Of a stretch of 64,000 bases of DNA, positions 1-9,053 are shown piece after piece. This DNA comes from Aeromonas dhakensis (GTDB lineage Bacteria; Pseudomonadota; Gammaproteobacteria; Enterobacterales; Aeromonadaceae): the NCBI RefSeq assembly GCF_000820305.1, contig NZ_CDBH01000045.1, positions 62,001 to 126,000 on the forward strand. Direction: 5' to 3'. Position numbers and translations under genes: made by a program. Each line of letters opens with the position of its first letter. The first letter of the stretch is position 1. The notes under the pieces were generated by a model. The model was not told the origin of the DNA and did not search any database. It saw nothing but the letters and a program-made list of their open reading frames with translations.

Positions 1-114
1 CGGAGACAAGGCGACGCATAAGGTTCTCATGAGCCTGAAAAAGAGTGTCGCCATGGTAAAACATTGTCGTCCATGCGCAAGTGTTCCGTAGCGGCCCCCT
101 CCCGCCGTCCTGCC

Positions 115-735
115 TCAGCGCAGGGTGTGGTAGCCGCTCCAGAGCCGGGTCAGGGTGGTGATGGCGCAGAGCAGGGCAAAGCCGTAGGCGAGGGGTGCGA
201 AGGCGGCGGGCCACAGGCACATCAGCACGAACAGGGTTATGGTCTCGCTCCCCTCGGTGAGGCCGCCCAGATAGTAGAGAGACTTGTGGTGGTAGACCGG
301 ATTGTCGATGCCCCGCTTGCCCGCCATGATGGCAAACGCCAGAAAGCTCGAGCCGGTGCCCATGAAGGCAAACAGCAGTGTGGCGGCGGGCAGTGCATTG
401 GCGGGGGTGGCGAGGGCAAAGCCCAGCACCACGGCGGCGTAGAAGATGAAGTCGAGCGTGATGTCGAGAAAACCGCCGCAGTCGGTGATGCCGGTCTCCC
501 GCGCCACGGCGCCGTCGAGCCCGTCCAGCAACCGGTTGAGCAGGATGGCCGCCAGCGCCCACTGATAGCAGCCAAAGGCCAGCAGCGGCAACGCCAGCAT
601 GCCGATGGCAAAGCCGGTGAGGCTGACCTGGTTGGCGCTGATCCCGGCGCGACAGAGCGGTCTGGCGAGCCGGGCGAGGGGGCTGCGGATAACGGGGATC
701 AGGTGGCGGTCAAACAAGGTGAACTCCTCGGTCAA
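115..735 (-). CDS. ynjF: CDP-alcohol phosphatidyltransferase family membrane protein (YnjF-like)
   Basis: 206 aa integral membrane enzyme of the family that transfers a phosphatidyl group from a CDP-alcohol to a second alcohol. The signature DxxDGxxAR...GxxxD...D is complete (D71, D74, G75, A78-R79, G88, D91, D95), so it should be catalytically competent. Several hydrophobic segments follow. The start is a TTG whose first bases overlap the TGA of the upstream ABC ATPase gene (TTGA), which suggests translational coupling. It is the last gene of a ynj-type operon, as in E. coli. Substrate is unknown; about 110 bases downstream to the window edge show no gene. Confidence 0.88.
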   Translation of the reverse strand: MTEEFTLFDRHLIPVIRSPLARLARPLCRAGISANQVSLTGFAIGMLALPLLAFGCYQWALAAILLNRLLDGLDGAVARETGITDCGGFLDITLDFIFYAAVVLGFALATPANALPAATLLFAFMGTGSSFLAFAIMAGKRGIDNPVYHHKSLYYLGGLTEGSETITLFVLMCLWPAAFAPLAYGFALLCAITTLTRLWSGYHTLR

Positions 736-1397
736 AAACGGGATTCGGTGAGCTGGATTATGGTGCCCGGCGCGTCATCTTCGTCGTGGGTCACCAGAAT
801 GGCGGGGATGGCCAGCGCCTTGATCTGCGTGAACACCAGCGCGCGAAAGGCGGCCCGCAGCGGCTTGTCGAGGCGGGAGAAGGGCTCGTCCAACAACAAT
901 GCCTCGGGCTCGGCCAAGAGCGCCCGCAGCAGGCTGACGCGGGCCTTCTGGCCGCCGGAGAGCGCCCCCGGCAGCTTGTCCGCCTGATTTGTCAGATCCA
1001 CCTGCGCCAGCGCGGCCACCGCCTTTTCCCGCCGTGCTCTGTGCCCCTTCACGCTGGCCGGCATGCCGAACATCAGGTTCTCGGCCACCGTCAGGTGGTC
1101 GAACAGCAAATCATCCTGAAACAGCATGCCGATGCGCCGCGCCTGGGGCGGCAGCTGGGTGAGCCGGCGTGCGCCCAGGGTCACGTCCCCCGCCAGCCGG
1201 ATGGGGCCGCTTGCGGGCAATACCCCCGCCAGCGCCGCCAAGAGCGAGCTCTTGCCACAGCCACTGGGCCCCATCAGGGTCAACACCTCGCCCGGCGCCA
1301 CCTGCAGGGCGGGCAGCGAGAGCAGCAGGTTCTCCTCCAGATAGAGGCGAAGAGGCGTGGTGCTCAGCATATGGCTATCTCCATCATGAGAGTTCAT
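732..1397 (-). CDS. ynjD: ABC transporter ATP-binding protein (YnjD-like)
   Basis: 221 aa ATPase subunit of the importer formed with the two preceding genes. Walker A is at residues 43-50 (GPSGCGKS), the ABC signature LSGGQKARVS and a Walker B of the form ALLLDEP follow. The frame is open far upstream, but residues before the chosen ATG are shadow translation of the permease gene; this ATG lies 2 bases after the permease stop. A second in-frame ATG at 1370 is a possible alternative start. Transported substrate is not determined for this family. Confidence 0.88.
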   Translation of the reverse strand: MNSHDGDSHMLSTTPLRLYLEENLLLSLPALQVAPGEVLTLMGPSGCGKSSLLAALAGVLPASGPIRLAGDVTLGARRLTQLPPQARRIGMLFQDDLLFDHLTVAENLMFGMPASVKGHRARREKAVAALAQVDLTNQADKLPGALSGGQKARVSLLRALLAEPEALLLDEPFSRLDKPLRAAFRALVFTQIKALAIPAILVTHDEDDAPGTIIQLTESRF

Positions 1398-1399
1398 TG

Positions 1400-3070
1400 T
1401 TAGCCGTCCCCCTTGAGCGCCGGGTTGAGTCGGGCCGGCAGCCAGAGCGCCAGCAGATAGATAACGAGCGGCAACAAGAGTTGCAACAGGCCGTAGAGGC
1501 CCGCCAGCCGCCGGTTGAGGCCGCTGCCGGTGGCCACCGCCTCGGTGGTGATGGTGATCACCCGGCCTGCCCCAAACAGCAGGGTCGGCAGGTATTGGGC
1601 CAGACTTACCGCCGCTCCGATGCCGAAGGCAAACAGCAGCGGACGGGCCAGCAGCGGTCCTTTCACCTGCCTCCAGGCTCGCCACGGGGTTGCCCCGAGC
1701 AGCAGGGCGCTCTGGGTGATCCGCACGTCGAACTGGCGATAGGGGCCCTGCAGGCACAAGTAAACGTAGGGAAAGACAAACAGCAGCTGGCTCCAGAGCA
1801 CCCAGCCCCAGCCGATGCCATCGCCTCCCCACCCGAGGCTGAACCAGTCCACCCCGAGCCGAATGCCGAACAGCAGGCTGGCCTGCGGCAGCAACAGTGG
1901 TAGGCAGATGAGCCAGAGCGGCCAGGGGCGGCGGCCCGCCTGCGCCTCCAGGCTCAGCACCGCCATCACCAGCGCTATCGCCCCGCTCGCCAGCGCCAGC
2001 AGCATGCTGGTGGTCAGCAGCGGCGACAGGGTCGGCAGCAGTTCGAGCCAATGGCGGCCGCTCCACTGGCTCGGCCAGAGGGCGGGAAAGGGCCAGCGCC
2101 GGGTTAGTGACCAGAGCAGCAGCGTCCCCAGCACCGCCAGATTGATGGCGATCAGGGTCGCCACGCTGCCGGTGGCAAGGGTGCGGCCAAGAGCGCTTGG
2201 GCTGGCTCGTCTGCCATCGAGCCAGCCGGGTTTGCCAAGGGTTCGATGGGCCAGCTCGAGCAGCCGCAACAGGGCCAGCAGCAGCGCCGTGATGGCGAGC
2301 AGCAGCAGGGCTCCGCTGGCGGTGGCGCCGCGCCAGACGAGATCCGGGTCCTGATACCAGAGCCACAGCCGGACAGCCAGCGGGGCGGGGGCATCGGGCC
2401 CGAGCAGCTGGGCCAGATCCACTACGGCTACCCCGTAGGCGGCCACCGCGTAGAGGGGCAGACGCAGGGCAGGCCAGAGCGCCGGCAGCAGCAGGCGCCA
2501 CCAGATCTGGGGGGCGCTGAAGCCAAGGCTCGCCCCCAGCCACTGCTGACGCACCACCCTGGCGGGGTCTTGTGCACCGAGCGCCATTAGCAGCAGAAAG
2601 GGGGTCTCCTTGAGGGTCAAGGCGAGGATGAGCCCGAGCCCGGCGGGATCGCGCAGGGTCTGCCAGTCGGGAGGCAGCTCAAACCCGGTGAGGGTCGGCG
2701 AGAGCAGGCGCAGCAGCCAGCCGGAGGGGGCGAGCAGAAAGGCAAAGCCGATGGCAAAGGCGACGTGGGGCAGCGCCAGCAAGGGCGAGAGCAGCCGGCG
2801 CAGCCAGCCGACGGCCCGGCTGTCGCTGTGGGCCAACAGCAGTGCGGTCAGCAGCAGGCTGGCCAGGGTCGAGGCGGCGCCAATCCACAGGCTCAGCATC
2901 GCCGAGTGCCACAGGCCCGGCTGGGCCAGCAGCCGCTGCAGGTGGGCCAGACTCAGCCCCTCGGCCAGCAGTTGCCAGCCCCCCGCCAGCAGCGGGAGAC
3001 CAAAAACCAGGGCGCACCCCGCCGCAAACAGGGGGCGCCAAGCGGATGCAGCGCTGCCAAAGCGGCTCAT
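1400..3070 (-). CDS. ynjC: ABC transporter permease, two-domain (YnjC-like)
   Basis: 556 aa very hydrophobic protein with about twelve membrane segments arranged as two permease halves fused in one chain, like ThiP and E. coli YnjC. Each half has an EAA-type loop, for example the region around the LKETPFLLL stretch in the first half. Its ATG overlaps the TGA of the binding-protein gene (ATGA), and the ATPase gene follows 2 bases after its stop. It forms the membrane channel of the ynjBCD importer. Confidence 0.9.
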   Translation of the reverse strand: MSRFGSAASAWRPLFAAGCALVFGLPLLAGGWQLLAEGLSLAHLQRLLAQPGLWHSAMLSLWIGAASTLASLLLTALLLAHSDSRAVGWLRRLLSPLLALPHVAFAIGFAFLLAPSGWLLRLLSPTLTGFELPPDWQTLRDPAGLGLILALTLKETPFLLLMALGAQDPARVVRQQWLGASLGFSAPQIWWRLLLPALWPALRLPLYAVAAYGVAVVDLAQLLGPDAPAPLAVRLWLWYQDPDLVWRGATASGALLLLAITALLLALLRLLELAHRTLGKPGWLDGRRASPSALGRTLATGSVATLIAINLAVLGTLLLWSLTRRWPFPALWPSQWSGRHWLELLPTLSPLLTTSMLLALASGAIALVMAVLSLEAQAGRRPWPLWLICLPLLLPQASLLFGIRLGVDWFSLGWGGDGIGWGWVLWSQLLFVFPYVYLCLQGPYRQFDVRITQSALLLGATPWRAWRQVKGPLLARPLLFAFGIGAAVSLAQYLPTLLFGAGRVITITTEAVATGSGLNRRLAGLYGLLQLLLPLVIYLLALWLPARLNPALKGDG

Positions 3071-4254
3071 CAGTGGCCGTAGCGCTCGGCCCAGGCCGCT
3101 TCGAGCCTGAGCTGCCAGCTGGGATGGGGCTCTGCCACCGATTTGAAGCGCAGTGCCGGCGCCTGCTGCTGGGTGGCTGGCAGGGCATCGGCGCGCAGCA
3201 CGCTGGGATCGCCCCAGAAGGCGGGCTCGGCCTTGCGCTCCTGGGCGGCGGGGCTCAGCAGGAAGTTGGCCACCACCTTGGCACCTGCACGGGCGTTGGC
3301 ATTGAAGGGGATGGCGAGGAAGTGGCTGTTGGTCAGCGCCCCTTTCGCCATGGCCACCGCCACCACGTTGGGGGGCAGGGTGCCATTTTGCACAGCGCTC
3401 TGCGCCTCCTGCGGGTTGAAGCTGATGGCCATGGCGAGCTCGCCGTCATCGAGCAGCTGGCGGGTTTCGGCGGCGCTGGTGGGGAACAGCTTGCCTTTGC
3501 GCCAGAGCGTCGGGTGCAGCTCGTCCAGCCAGGCCCAGAGCGGGGCGGTAACTTTGGCAAAATCGCTCTCGGTCGCCTCCCGATAGAGAGGGGCGGGATC
3601 CGGGGTCAGCTCCAGCAAGATCTGCTTGAGGAAGCTGGAGCCGTGAAACTGGGGCGGTTTGGGATAGGTGAAGCGGCCGGGGTGGGCCTTGCTCCAGGTG
3701 AGCAGGGCCGCCGCCGAGGTGGGCAGCGGGCTGACCTCTTCGCCGTTGACCATCAGGTTGAGCTGGCCTATGCCCCAGGGGGCTTCCAGCCCCTCCACCG
3801 GCACGGTGAAGTCCTCGCTCACCGGCAGGGTACGGTCGACCAGCGCCATGTTGGGCAGCTCATGGGTGAAGGGATCGCCGAGCAGCCCCTGCTCCTTGAG
3901 CGCCTTGAAGTTCTCGCCGTTGACCCAGAGCAGGTCGATGGGGCCGCCACTGCGCTTGCCAGCCTGCTTGTTGGCCAGCAGCTGGCTCACGCTCTGGGCG
4001 ATGTCATCCACCTTCACCTGCACCAGCTTGACCTGGTATTCGCGTGCCAGCTCCTGGCCGGCCCACACCAGATAGGCGTTGATCTCCGGGCTGCCGCCCC
4101 AGGCGTTGAAGTAGACGGTCTGCCCTTTGGCCTCCTCGAGGGTCTGCTGCCACTGCGGGTTGTCACCAGCGTTGGCCTGGGTGAAGAGGAGGCTGCCTGC
4201 CAGCAGAGGCAGGGCACGCAGCAGCTGTTTGAACGAGGGCAAGGAGTGTCGCAT
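3070..4254 (-). CDS. ynjB: ABC transporter periplasmic solute-binding protein (YnjB-like)
   Basis: 394 aa. The chosen start gives a normal signal peptide (basic MRHSLPSFKQ, hydrophobic core, cleavage after TQANA). A longer open frame upstream would place 32 residues before this and destroy the signal. The mature part resembles type 2 periplasmic binding proteins of the YnjB family (WGGSPEINAYLVWA near the N-terminus). It delivers an unidentified ligand to the permease encoded by the overlapping next gene. The gene lies 20 bases after the oxidoreductase stop. Confidence 0.88.
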   Translation of the reverse strand: MRHSLPSFKQLLRALPLLAGSLLFTQANAGDNPQWQQTLEEAKGQTVYFNAWGGSPEINAYLVWAGQELAREYQVKLVQVKVDDIAQSVSQLLANKQAGKRSGGPIDLLWVNGENFKALKEQGLLGDPFTHELPNMALVDRTLPVSEDFTVPVEGLEAPWGIGQLNLMVNGEEVSPLPTSAAALLTWSKAHPGRFTYPKPPQFHGSSFLKQILLELTPDPAPLYREATESDFAKVTAPLWAWLDELHPTLWRKGKLFPTSAAETRQLLDDGELAMAISFNPQEAQSAVQNGTLPPNVVAVAMAKGALTNSHFLAIPFNANARAGAKVVANFLLSPAAQERKAEPAFWGDPSVLRADALPATQQQAPALRFKSVAEPHPSWQLRLEAAWAERYGH

Positions 4255-4274
4255 CTGGGTTACCTGGAGTTGGG

Positions 4275-6425
4275 TCAGGCGCCGCGGCGCCAGCTGTGAT
4301 AACGGGTCAGCAGCGCCAGCAGGGTGGCGGGCTGACGGGCCCGTCGCCACTCGCCCGCCACATACTTGTTCCCCTCCATAAGGGTGGGGTAGGCGTGGAT
4401 GGTGGCGAGGATCTTGCCAAGGCCGAGGCGGTGGCGCATGGCGAGCACGAATTCGGCGATCCGCTCGCCGGCGTGAGTGCCCACTATGCTGGCACCCAGG
4501 ATCTGATCCTTGCCGGGTACGGTGAGCACCTCGATAAAGCCCTGGCGCTCGCCGTCGGCGATGGCTCTGTCCAGCTCGGCCAGCTCGAAGCGGGTCAGCT
4601 CGAAGGGGATGCCCTGCGCCCTGGCCTCTTTCTGGTTGAGGCCGACCCGGGCAATTTCGGGGGTGGTATAGATGGCGGCCGGCATGACCCGATAGTCGGC
4701 CCGAAAGCGCTTGAACGGGCTGAACAGGGCATTGATTGCGGCATACCAGCCCTGATGGGCGGCGGCATGGGTAAGCTGGTAAGGGCCCGCTACGTCCCCC
4801 ACCGCCAGAATGCTGGGGTAGTTGGTGGCGAGGAAGCCATCGACCGCCACAGTGCCGCGCGGGGTCAGCGCCACTCCCAGCGCTTCGAGTCCGAAGCCGC
4901 CGACGTTGGCCACCCGGCCCAGCGCCAACAGCAGCTGATCGCCTTCAATTATTTGCGTCTCGTCACCCCGCCGCAGTTGCAGCCGGATGGGGAGATCCGA
5001 GGCCGCTGGCAGATAGTCGGCTCGCTCGGCGCGCCAGCCGGTGAGCACCCGCACGCCATCGCGGGCCAGCTGCTCCGCCAGCAGCTCGGCCACCTCCCGC
5101 TCTTCGCGGGGCAGTAGCTGATCCGAGAGCTCCACCAGGGTAACGGGTACCCCAAGCAGGGCAAAACTCTGGGCCAGCTCGCAGCCGATGGGGCCGCCGC
5201 CCAGCACCAACAGCTGGCGCGGTGCAGTGCGCAGCTGCCAGAGGGTGTCGGAGGTGAGCCAAGGCACCTGATCCAGCCCCGGCAGCTCGGGCACCAGCGG
5301 CCGGGCGCCGGTGGCGAGCACGATATGGCGGCTGGCAAGGCGCTGGCCATTCACCTCCACCTCCCAGGGAGAGACCAGCCTTGCCTCCCCCTGGATACAC
5401 TCCACCCCCAGCCCCTGATAGCGCTCGATGGAGTCGTGGGGTTCAACCTCCTTGATGACGCGGGCGACCCGCTCCATCACGGCGGCGAAATCGGCGCTGG
5501 TCTGGCTTGGGCCAAAGCCCAGCTCACCGGCCCGGCGCTGTTCGGCGGCAAAGCGGGCGCTTCGGATCAGCGCCTTGGAGGGGACGCAGCCGCTGTTGAG
5601 GCAATCGCCCCCCATCTTGTGCTTCTCGATAAGGGCCACTTTGGCCTTCACCGCCGCGGCGATATAGCTGGTCACGAGGCCGCCGGCGCCGGCACCAATC
5701 ACCAGCAGGTTGTAGTCATAGCGGGTCGGCTTGCGGTAGGGGGCGTGCAGCCGATGCAGGGCGAGGCGCCGCTGCAACCCCTTGAGCAGCATCGGCATCA
5801 GCCCGAGCAGGGTCAGCGCCACCATCAGACCGGGGGAGAGGATATTGCCGGTGCTGGTGAGGTTGGCGAGCTCGCTGCCCGCCAGCACGTAGACGAAGGT
5901 GCCGGGCAGCATGCCAAGCTGGCTCACCCAGTAGTAGGTACTGACTCTGATGGGAGTAAGCCCCATCAGCAGGTTGACCAGAAAGAAGGGGAAGATGGGG
6001 ATGAGGCGCAGGCTCAACAGATAAAGCGCTCCCTCTTTTTTCATGCCGGCCTGCAAGCTGGCCAGCTTGTCGCCAAAGCGCCGCTCGACCCAGTCGCGCA
6101 GCAAAAAGCGGGCGCTGAGAAAGGCCAGGGTCGCGCCAATGCTGCTGGCAAAGGAGACCAGCAGCAGTCCCCAGGCAACGCCGAACACGGCGCTGCCGGC
6201 CAGGGTGAGCAGGCTGGCGCCGGGCAGGGAGAGGGCGGTGCTCACCACATAGACGGCGACAAACAGCAGGGTGGCGCTGACGAAATGGCGGTCGACCAGG
6301 GCGGCCAGCTCGGCCTGACGGGCCTGCAGCTGGGGCAGGCTCAGGTAGTGGCCAAGGTCGAAAGCGAAAAAGGTGCCGATGAGGCAGCCCATCACCAGCA
6401 CCAGCAGCAGGCGGGAGCCTCTCAT
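4275..6425 (-). CDS. TVP38/DedA-like membrane domain fused to FAD-dependent disulfide oxidoreductase
   Basis: 716 aa two-part protein. Residues 1-225 are a TVP38/SNARE-associated-type membrane domain (several helices; the FPFFLVNLLMG motif region near 145-155). From about 238 it is a class I pyridine nucleotide-disulfide oxidoreductase: FAD-binding GAGAGG near 244-249, redox-active CLNSGC with C275 and C280, and an NAD(P)-binding GGGPIGCELA segment. Near the C-terminus the motif reads HAYPTLME (677-684), so Tyr679 stands where lipoamide dehydrogenase and glutathione reductase have the catalytic His; MerA also has Tyr there. The gene overlaps ynjA by ATGA. E. coli has no such gene in its ynj operon. 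Substrate unknown; mercuric reductase activity is not implied. Confidence 0.87.
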   Translation of the reverse strand: MRGSRLLLVLVMGCLIGTFFAFDLGHYLSLPQLQARQAELAALVDRHFVSATLLFVAVYVVSTALSLPGASLLTLAGSAVFGVAWGLLLVSFASSIGATLAFLSARFLLRDWVERRFGDKLASLQAGMKKEGALYLLSLRLIPIFPFFLVNLLMGLTPIRVSTYYWVSQLGMLPGTFVYVLAGSELANLTSTGNILSPGLMVALTLLGLMPMLLKGLQRRLALHRLHAPYRKPTRYDYNLLVIGAGAGGLVTSYIAAAVKAKVALIEKHKMGGDCLNSGCVPSKALIRSARFAAEQRRAGELGFGPSQTSADFAAVMERVARVIKEVEPHDSIERYQGLGVECIQGEARLVSPWEVEVNGQRLASRHIVLATGARPLVPELPGLDQVPWLTSDTLWQLRTAPRQLLVLGGGPIGCELAQSFALLGVPVTLVELSDQLLPREEREVAELLAEQLARDGVRVLTGWRAERADYLPAASDLPIRLQLRRGDETQIIEGDQLLLALGRVANVGGFGLEALGVALTPRGTVAVDGFLATNYPSILAVGDVAGPYQLTHAAAHQGWYAAINALFSPFKRFRADYRVMPAAIYTTPEIARVGLNQKEARAQGIPFELTRFELAELDRAIADGERQGFIEVLTVPGKDQILGASIVGTHAGERIAEFVLAMRHRLGLGKILATIHAYPTLMEGNKYVAGEWRRARQPATLLALLTRYHSWRRGA

Positions 6426-7006
6426 CAGGCGTCCTTGCTATCCGGTTGGGCTGGACGCACTGGCTGCACCGGCAGCTGGCAGAAGCCCTGCGGGGCGATA
6501 TCGAGGGCGGCGTTGAACTTGGCCGACATGTTCTGGAAGGCGATGAGGCCGGTGAGCTCCACCATGGCATCGTCGTCGAACCAGGGCTTGAGACGGGCAG
6601 CCTGCTCATCGCTGACTCCATCGAGGCCAGTCATCGCCTCGGTGTAGTCGAGTACGGCTTTTTCTCGCTCATCGAACAGCGGGCTTTCGCGCCAGTTGGC
6701 GAGCGCCTCCACCTTCTCGCTGGAGCCCGCCCGTTTGATCAGCGTCATGGCGTTGATGTCGACACAAAAGCGGCACCAGTTGAGCTGGGAGACCCGCACC
6801 GTCACCAGAGAGCGCAGCACGGGGTCGATGGGGGAGCGCTTGCGGTTGATGACGCCATAGAGGGTGGCAACGGCGGCAAACAGGCGCGGTGAGCGGCCCC
6901 AGCACTTGCCCGGAATGAGCACCTGGCCGTAGTTGCGCTGTTGCAGCCAGAAAAAGGGGCGGATGAACCAGGCATATTCCCGGTCGGGCTTGACCTCGAC
7001 GCGCAT
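6425..7006 (-). CDS. ynjA: AhpD-like / carboxymuconolactone decarboxylase family protein (YnjA-like)
   Basis: 193 aa protein of the AhpD-like alpha-helical family. The redox CxxC is present as C78-R-F-C81 with the acidic and helical context expected of peroxidase-type members. It is the first gene of the ynj-type operon and its TGA overlaps the start of the fused oxidoreductase (ATGA). A disulfide reductase next to a CxxC protein suggests a thiol redox pair, an inference from context only. Confidence 0.85.
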   Translation of the reverse strand: MRVEVKPDREYAWFIRPFFWLQQRNYGQVLIPGKCWGRSPRLFAAVATLYGVINRKRSPIDPVLRSLVTVRVSQLNWCRFCVDINAMTLIKRAGSSEKVEALANWRESPLFDEREKAVLDYTEAMTGLDGVSDEQAARLKPWFDDDAMVELTGLIAFQNMSAKFNAALDIAPQGFCQLPVQPVRPAQPDSKDA

Positions 7007-7017
7007 GGATGACCTTC

Positions 7018-7692
7018 TTATTGCTTCAAGTTGGGTTTGTAGGCCTGACCCAGCCGCTCGTTGAGGCGGATCAGAAACTCCTCTATACGGGCCCGGTTGG
7101 TGCCCAAGTCGCTGCGTCCCTGGCGGGAGGCGGAGCGCATGTCGATGCGGGTCTCTTTGGGGCCGGCAAAGACCCGCAGCGACACGTCATCCTGAAAACC
7201 GAACCAGCCGGTGGTGACCACCGCCTCGAGCCCTTGTGGGCTTGGTCGCACCTGCCAGCCGAGCTGCTCCATCAGGGCGTGGGCCTCGGTGATCACCTCG
7301 GCCGGAGGGGCGCTGGTAAAGAGAGGACCGGGTTTCCCCTCAAATGCTTTCAAGGGGGCCGAATTAATGGGCAGATCCTGCGCCGTTCTGAGTTCGGCTG
7401 CCCAGAGCAGCTGGGGCGGGTTGCTGGGATCCGTGCTCACGTCGTTGACCAGCGGCGTGCGCAGCGCCTGCACCACAAAAGCCAGGGGCAACAGCAGGGG
7501 GACGGCGCCCCAGCCGTTGGCGCAGCGATTGCGAGACCAGGGCAGGCGAACCAGCAAGACGAGGGAGACGAGGGCCCCGAGCAGGCAGAGGGCGAATCCC
7601 AGCCACCAGGGCCAGAGGTGAACACGGCTGCCGAGGGCGCCGGCGAGCGGCAGCAACCAGGCCAGCAGTGGCCACCACAAATAACTGGGCAT
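7018..7692 (-). CDS. DUF1499 domain protein with N-terminal membrane helices
   Basis: 224 aa. The first about 75 residues hold two to three hydrophobic helices; the C-terminal 120 residues are a DUF1499 domain with its conserved end (DMRSASRQGRSDLGTNRARI). Function of the domain is unknown. It lies 11 bases upstream of ynjA on the same strand and may be the real head of that operon. It is divergent from the MsrA-like gene, 51 bases away. Confidence 0.8.
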   Translation of the reverse strand: MPSYLWWPLLAWLLPLAGALGSRVHLWPWWLGFALCLLGALVSLVLLVRLPWSRNRCANGWGAVPLLLPLAFVVQALRTPLVNDVSTDPSNPPQLLWAAELRTAQDLPINSAPLKAFEGKPGPLFTSAPPAEVITEAHALMEQLGWQVRPSPQGLEAVVTTGWFGFQDDVSLRVFAGPKETRIDMRSASRQGRSDLGTNRARIEEFLIRLNERLGQAYKPNLKQ

Positions 7693-7743
7693 AACGGGGA
7701 TCCCCTGGTTATGATGAACAAGTGCCCAGAAGGATAAACTTAA

Positions 7744-8304
7744 TTGACTGATAACGTTAGTAAATTTATCTCAATCCTGCTGCTTTTCCCAAGCGTTCCG
7801 CTGTGGGCGGACAGTGCCGTGCTGGCGGCGGGGGACATGTGGCGTGCCGAGGCCGTCTACGAGACCCTGCCCGGGGTCAGCCGGGTGGAGCCGGGCTATG
7901 TCAGCCAGTTGGTGGCGACGGGGTCGAGCTGGCGGGAAGTGCCACCGCGGCGCCAGGCGGTGCGCATCGATTATGACCCGGTCAAGGTGGGGTATGGGGA
8001 TCTGCTCAACGTCTTCTGGCAGTTGGTGGATGGGCGCGATGGCGACGGCCAGTATTGCAACCGGGGGCTGGCATTTGCGCCGGCCCTGCTGCCGAAGGAT
8101 GACTACCAGTGGCGTTTGGCCCAGGTGAGCCTGACACGCTGGCAGGCCCTGCACGGGCGGCCGAGCCGGGTTGCGCTCTGGCCGCAGAGCCGGTTCACTC
8201 CGGCGCCGGAGATGGAGGACTGGGCGGCGCGCCACCCCTGGCGCTTTGGCTTCTATGCCCGCCGCTGCGGCGGCTGGCCGGTGGAGCTGAACCCAGAACC
8301 CTGA
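7744..8304 (+). CDS. Exported MsrA-fold protein lacking the catalytic cysteine
   Basis: 186 aa. The TTG start is supported by an AGAAGGA ribosome site 8 bases upstream, and gives a signal peptide ending near PLWA-DS. The body follows peptide methionine sulfoxide reductase A in order: AAGxxW...LPGV...GY, then AVRIDYDP, then LLNVFW, then a C-terminal FGFYARRCGG. The catalytic GCFW is replaced by G30-D31-M-W, and the Glu of the GHAEAV motif is Gln (RRQAV). Both residues needed for sulfoxide reduction are thus absent. It may bind oxidised methionine or another ligand, or be decaying, although the frame is intact. Confidence 0.72.
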   Translation: MTDNVSKFISILLLFPSVPLWADSAVLAAGDMWRAEAVYETLPGVSRVEPGYVSQLVATGSSWREVPPRRQAVRIDYDPVKVGYGDLLNVFWQLVDGRDGDGQYCNRGLAFAPALLPKDDYQWRLAQVSLTRWQALHGRPSRVALWPQSRFTPAPEMEDWAARHPWRFGFYARRCGGWPVELNPEP

Positions 8305-8318
8305 ACCGGGCCCTGAAC

Positions 8319-8597
8319 TCAGCTGCGGTAGAGCACCTTGATGAGGTGAAAGCCGAACTTGGTGCGCACCGGGCCGAGCACGGTCAGCAGCTCGCCCTTG
8401 AACACGGCATCGTCAAACGACTTGACCATGTCGCCCTTCGAAAACTCCCCCAGATCGCCGAAGCGCTTGCCGGAGGGGCAGGTAGAGAAGCGCTTGGCCA
8501 TCTGGCCGAAGTCGGCTCCCTTGGCAATCTTCTCCTTGATCTCCAGACACTCTTTCTCGGTCTTGACCAGGATGTGCTGGGCACAGGCTTTTTTCAT
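8319..8597 (-). CDS. ppiC: Parvulin-type peptidyl-prolyl cis-trans isomerase C
   Basis: 92 aa single-domain parvulin without signal peptide, the size of E. coli PpiC. Typical elements are AQHILVKTE at the start, FSTCPSG, GDLGEFSKGDMV, and the ending FGFHLIKVL. It speeds rotation of peptide bonds before proline during protein folding in the cytoplasm. It converges on the MsrA-like gene with only 14 bases between the two stops. Confidence 0.93.
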   Translation of the reverse strand: MKKACAQHILVKTEKECLEIKEKIAKGADFGQMAKRFSTCPSGKRFGDLGEFSKGDMVKSFDDAVFKGELLTVLGPVRTKFGFHLIKVLYRS

Positions 8598-8678
8598 CGG
8601 GGTGCTCCTCGGTAGCGGGCAAATCGGGGGCGCAAAGAGTACTCCAATTCCTGCCGCGCGTCAGCCGTCATCGGCATA

Positions 8679-9053
8679 TCAGCTACGGGCACGGGCTCCG
8701 AGCCGGGTTCTGGGCCGCGCCTGCCAGAGGATCTCCAGCCCGAGCAGGGCGTGCAGGCTCCAGATGGCCAGCGGATTGAGCCAGTTGCCCCCCAGTTGCA
8801 GGGTCGCCAGGGCGCTGCCTGCCAGCAACAGGGTGATGCCCGGCAGGCGCCAGTGGGTCGGCAGCGGTGCCAGCATGGCCATGCCCAGCAGGATGGCGAG
8901 CCCGAATGGCAGGTTCAGTGCGGTGAAGGCCAGCGCCTGCTGGCCGTTCATGCCGGTCAGCAGGGCCAGCAGGGCGCTGCAACAGGCGAGAAAGGTGATG
9001 AATTCGAGTCTATCGGCGATGTAGTCCGCCATCTGTTCGCTGCGTGCGTGCAT
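8679..9053 (-). CDS. Small four-helix membrane protein, unknown function
   Basis: 124 aa. The open frame extends further upstream, but the ATG at 9053 has a good AGAGGAGA ribosome site about 6 bases before it. The protein starts MHARSEQMADYIADRLEF and then shows about four hydrophobic segments separated by short polar turns. I do not recognise the family. Confidence 0.6.
   Translation of the reverse strand: MHARSEQMADYIADRLEFITFLACCSALLALLTGMNGQQALAFTALNLPFGLAILLGMAMLAPLPTHWRLPGITLLLAGSALATLQLGGNWLNPLAIWSLHALLGLEILWQARPRTRLGARARS

Noticed and set aside
4275..6425. Mercuric reductase (merA)
   Set aside because: The redox CxxxxC and active-site Tyr recall MerA, but there is no N-terminal heavy-metal domain, no C-terminal vicinal cysteine pair and no mer genes.
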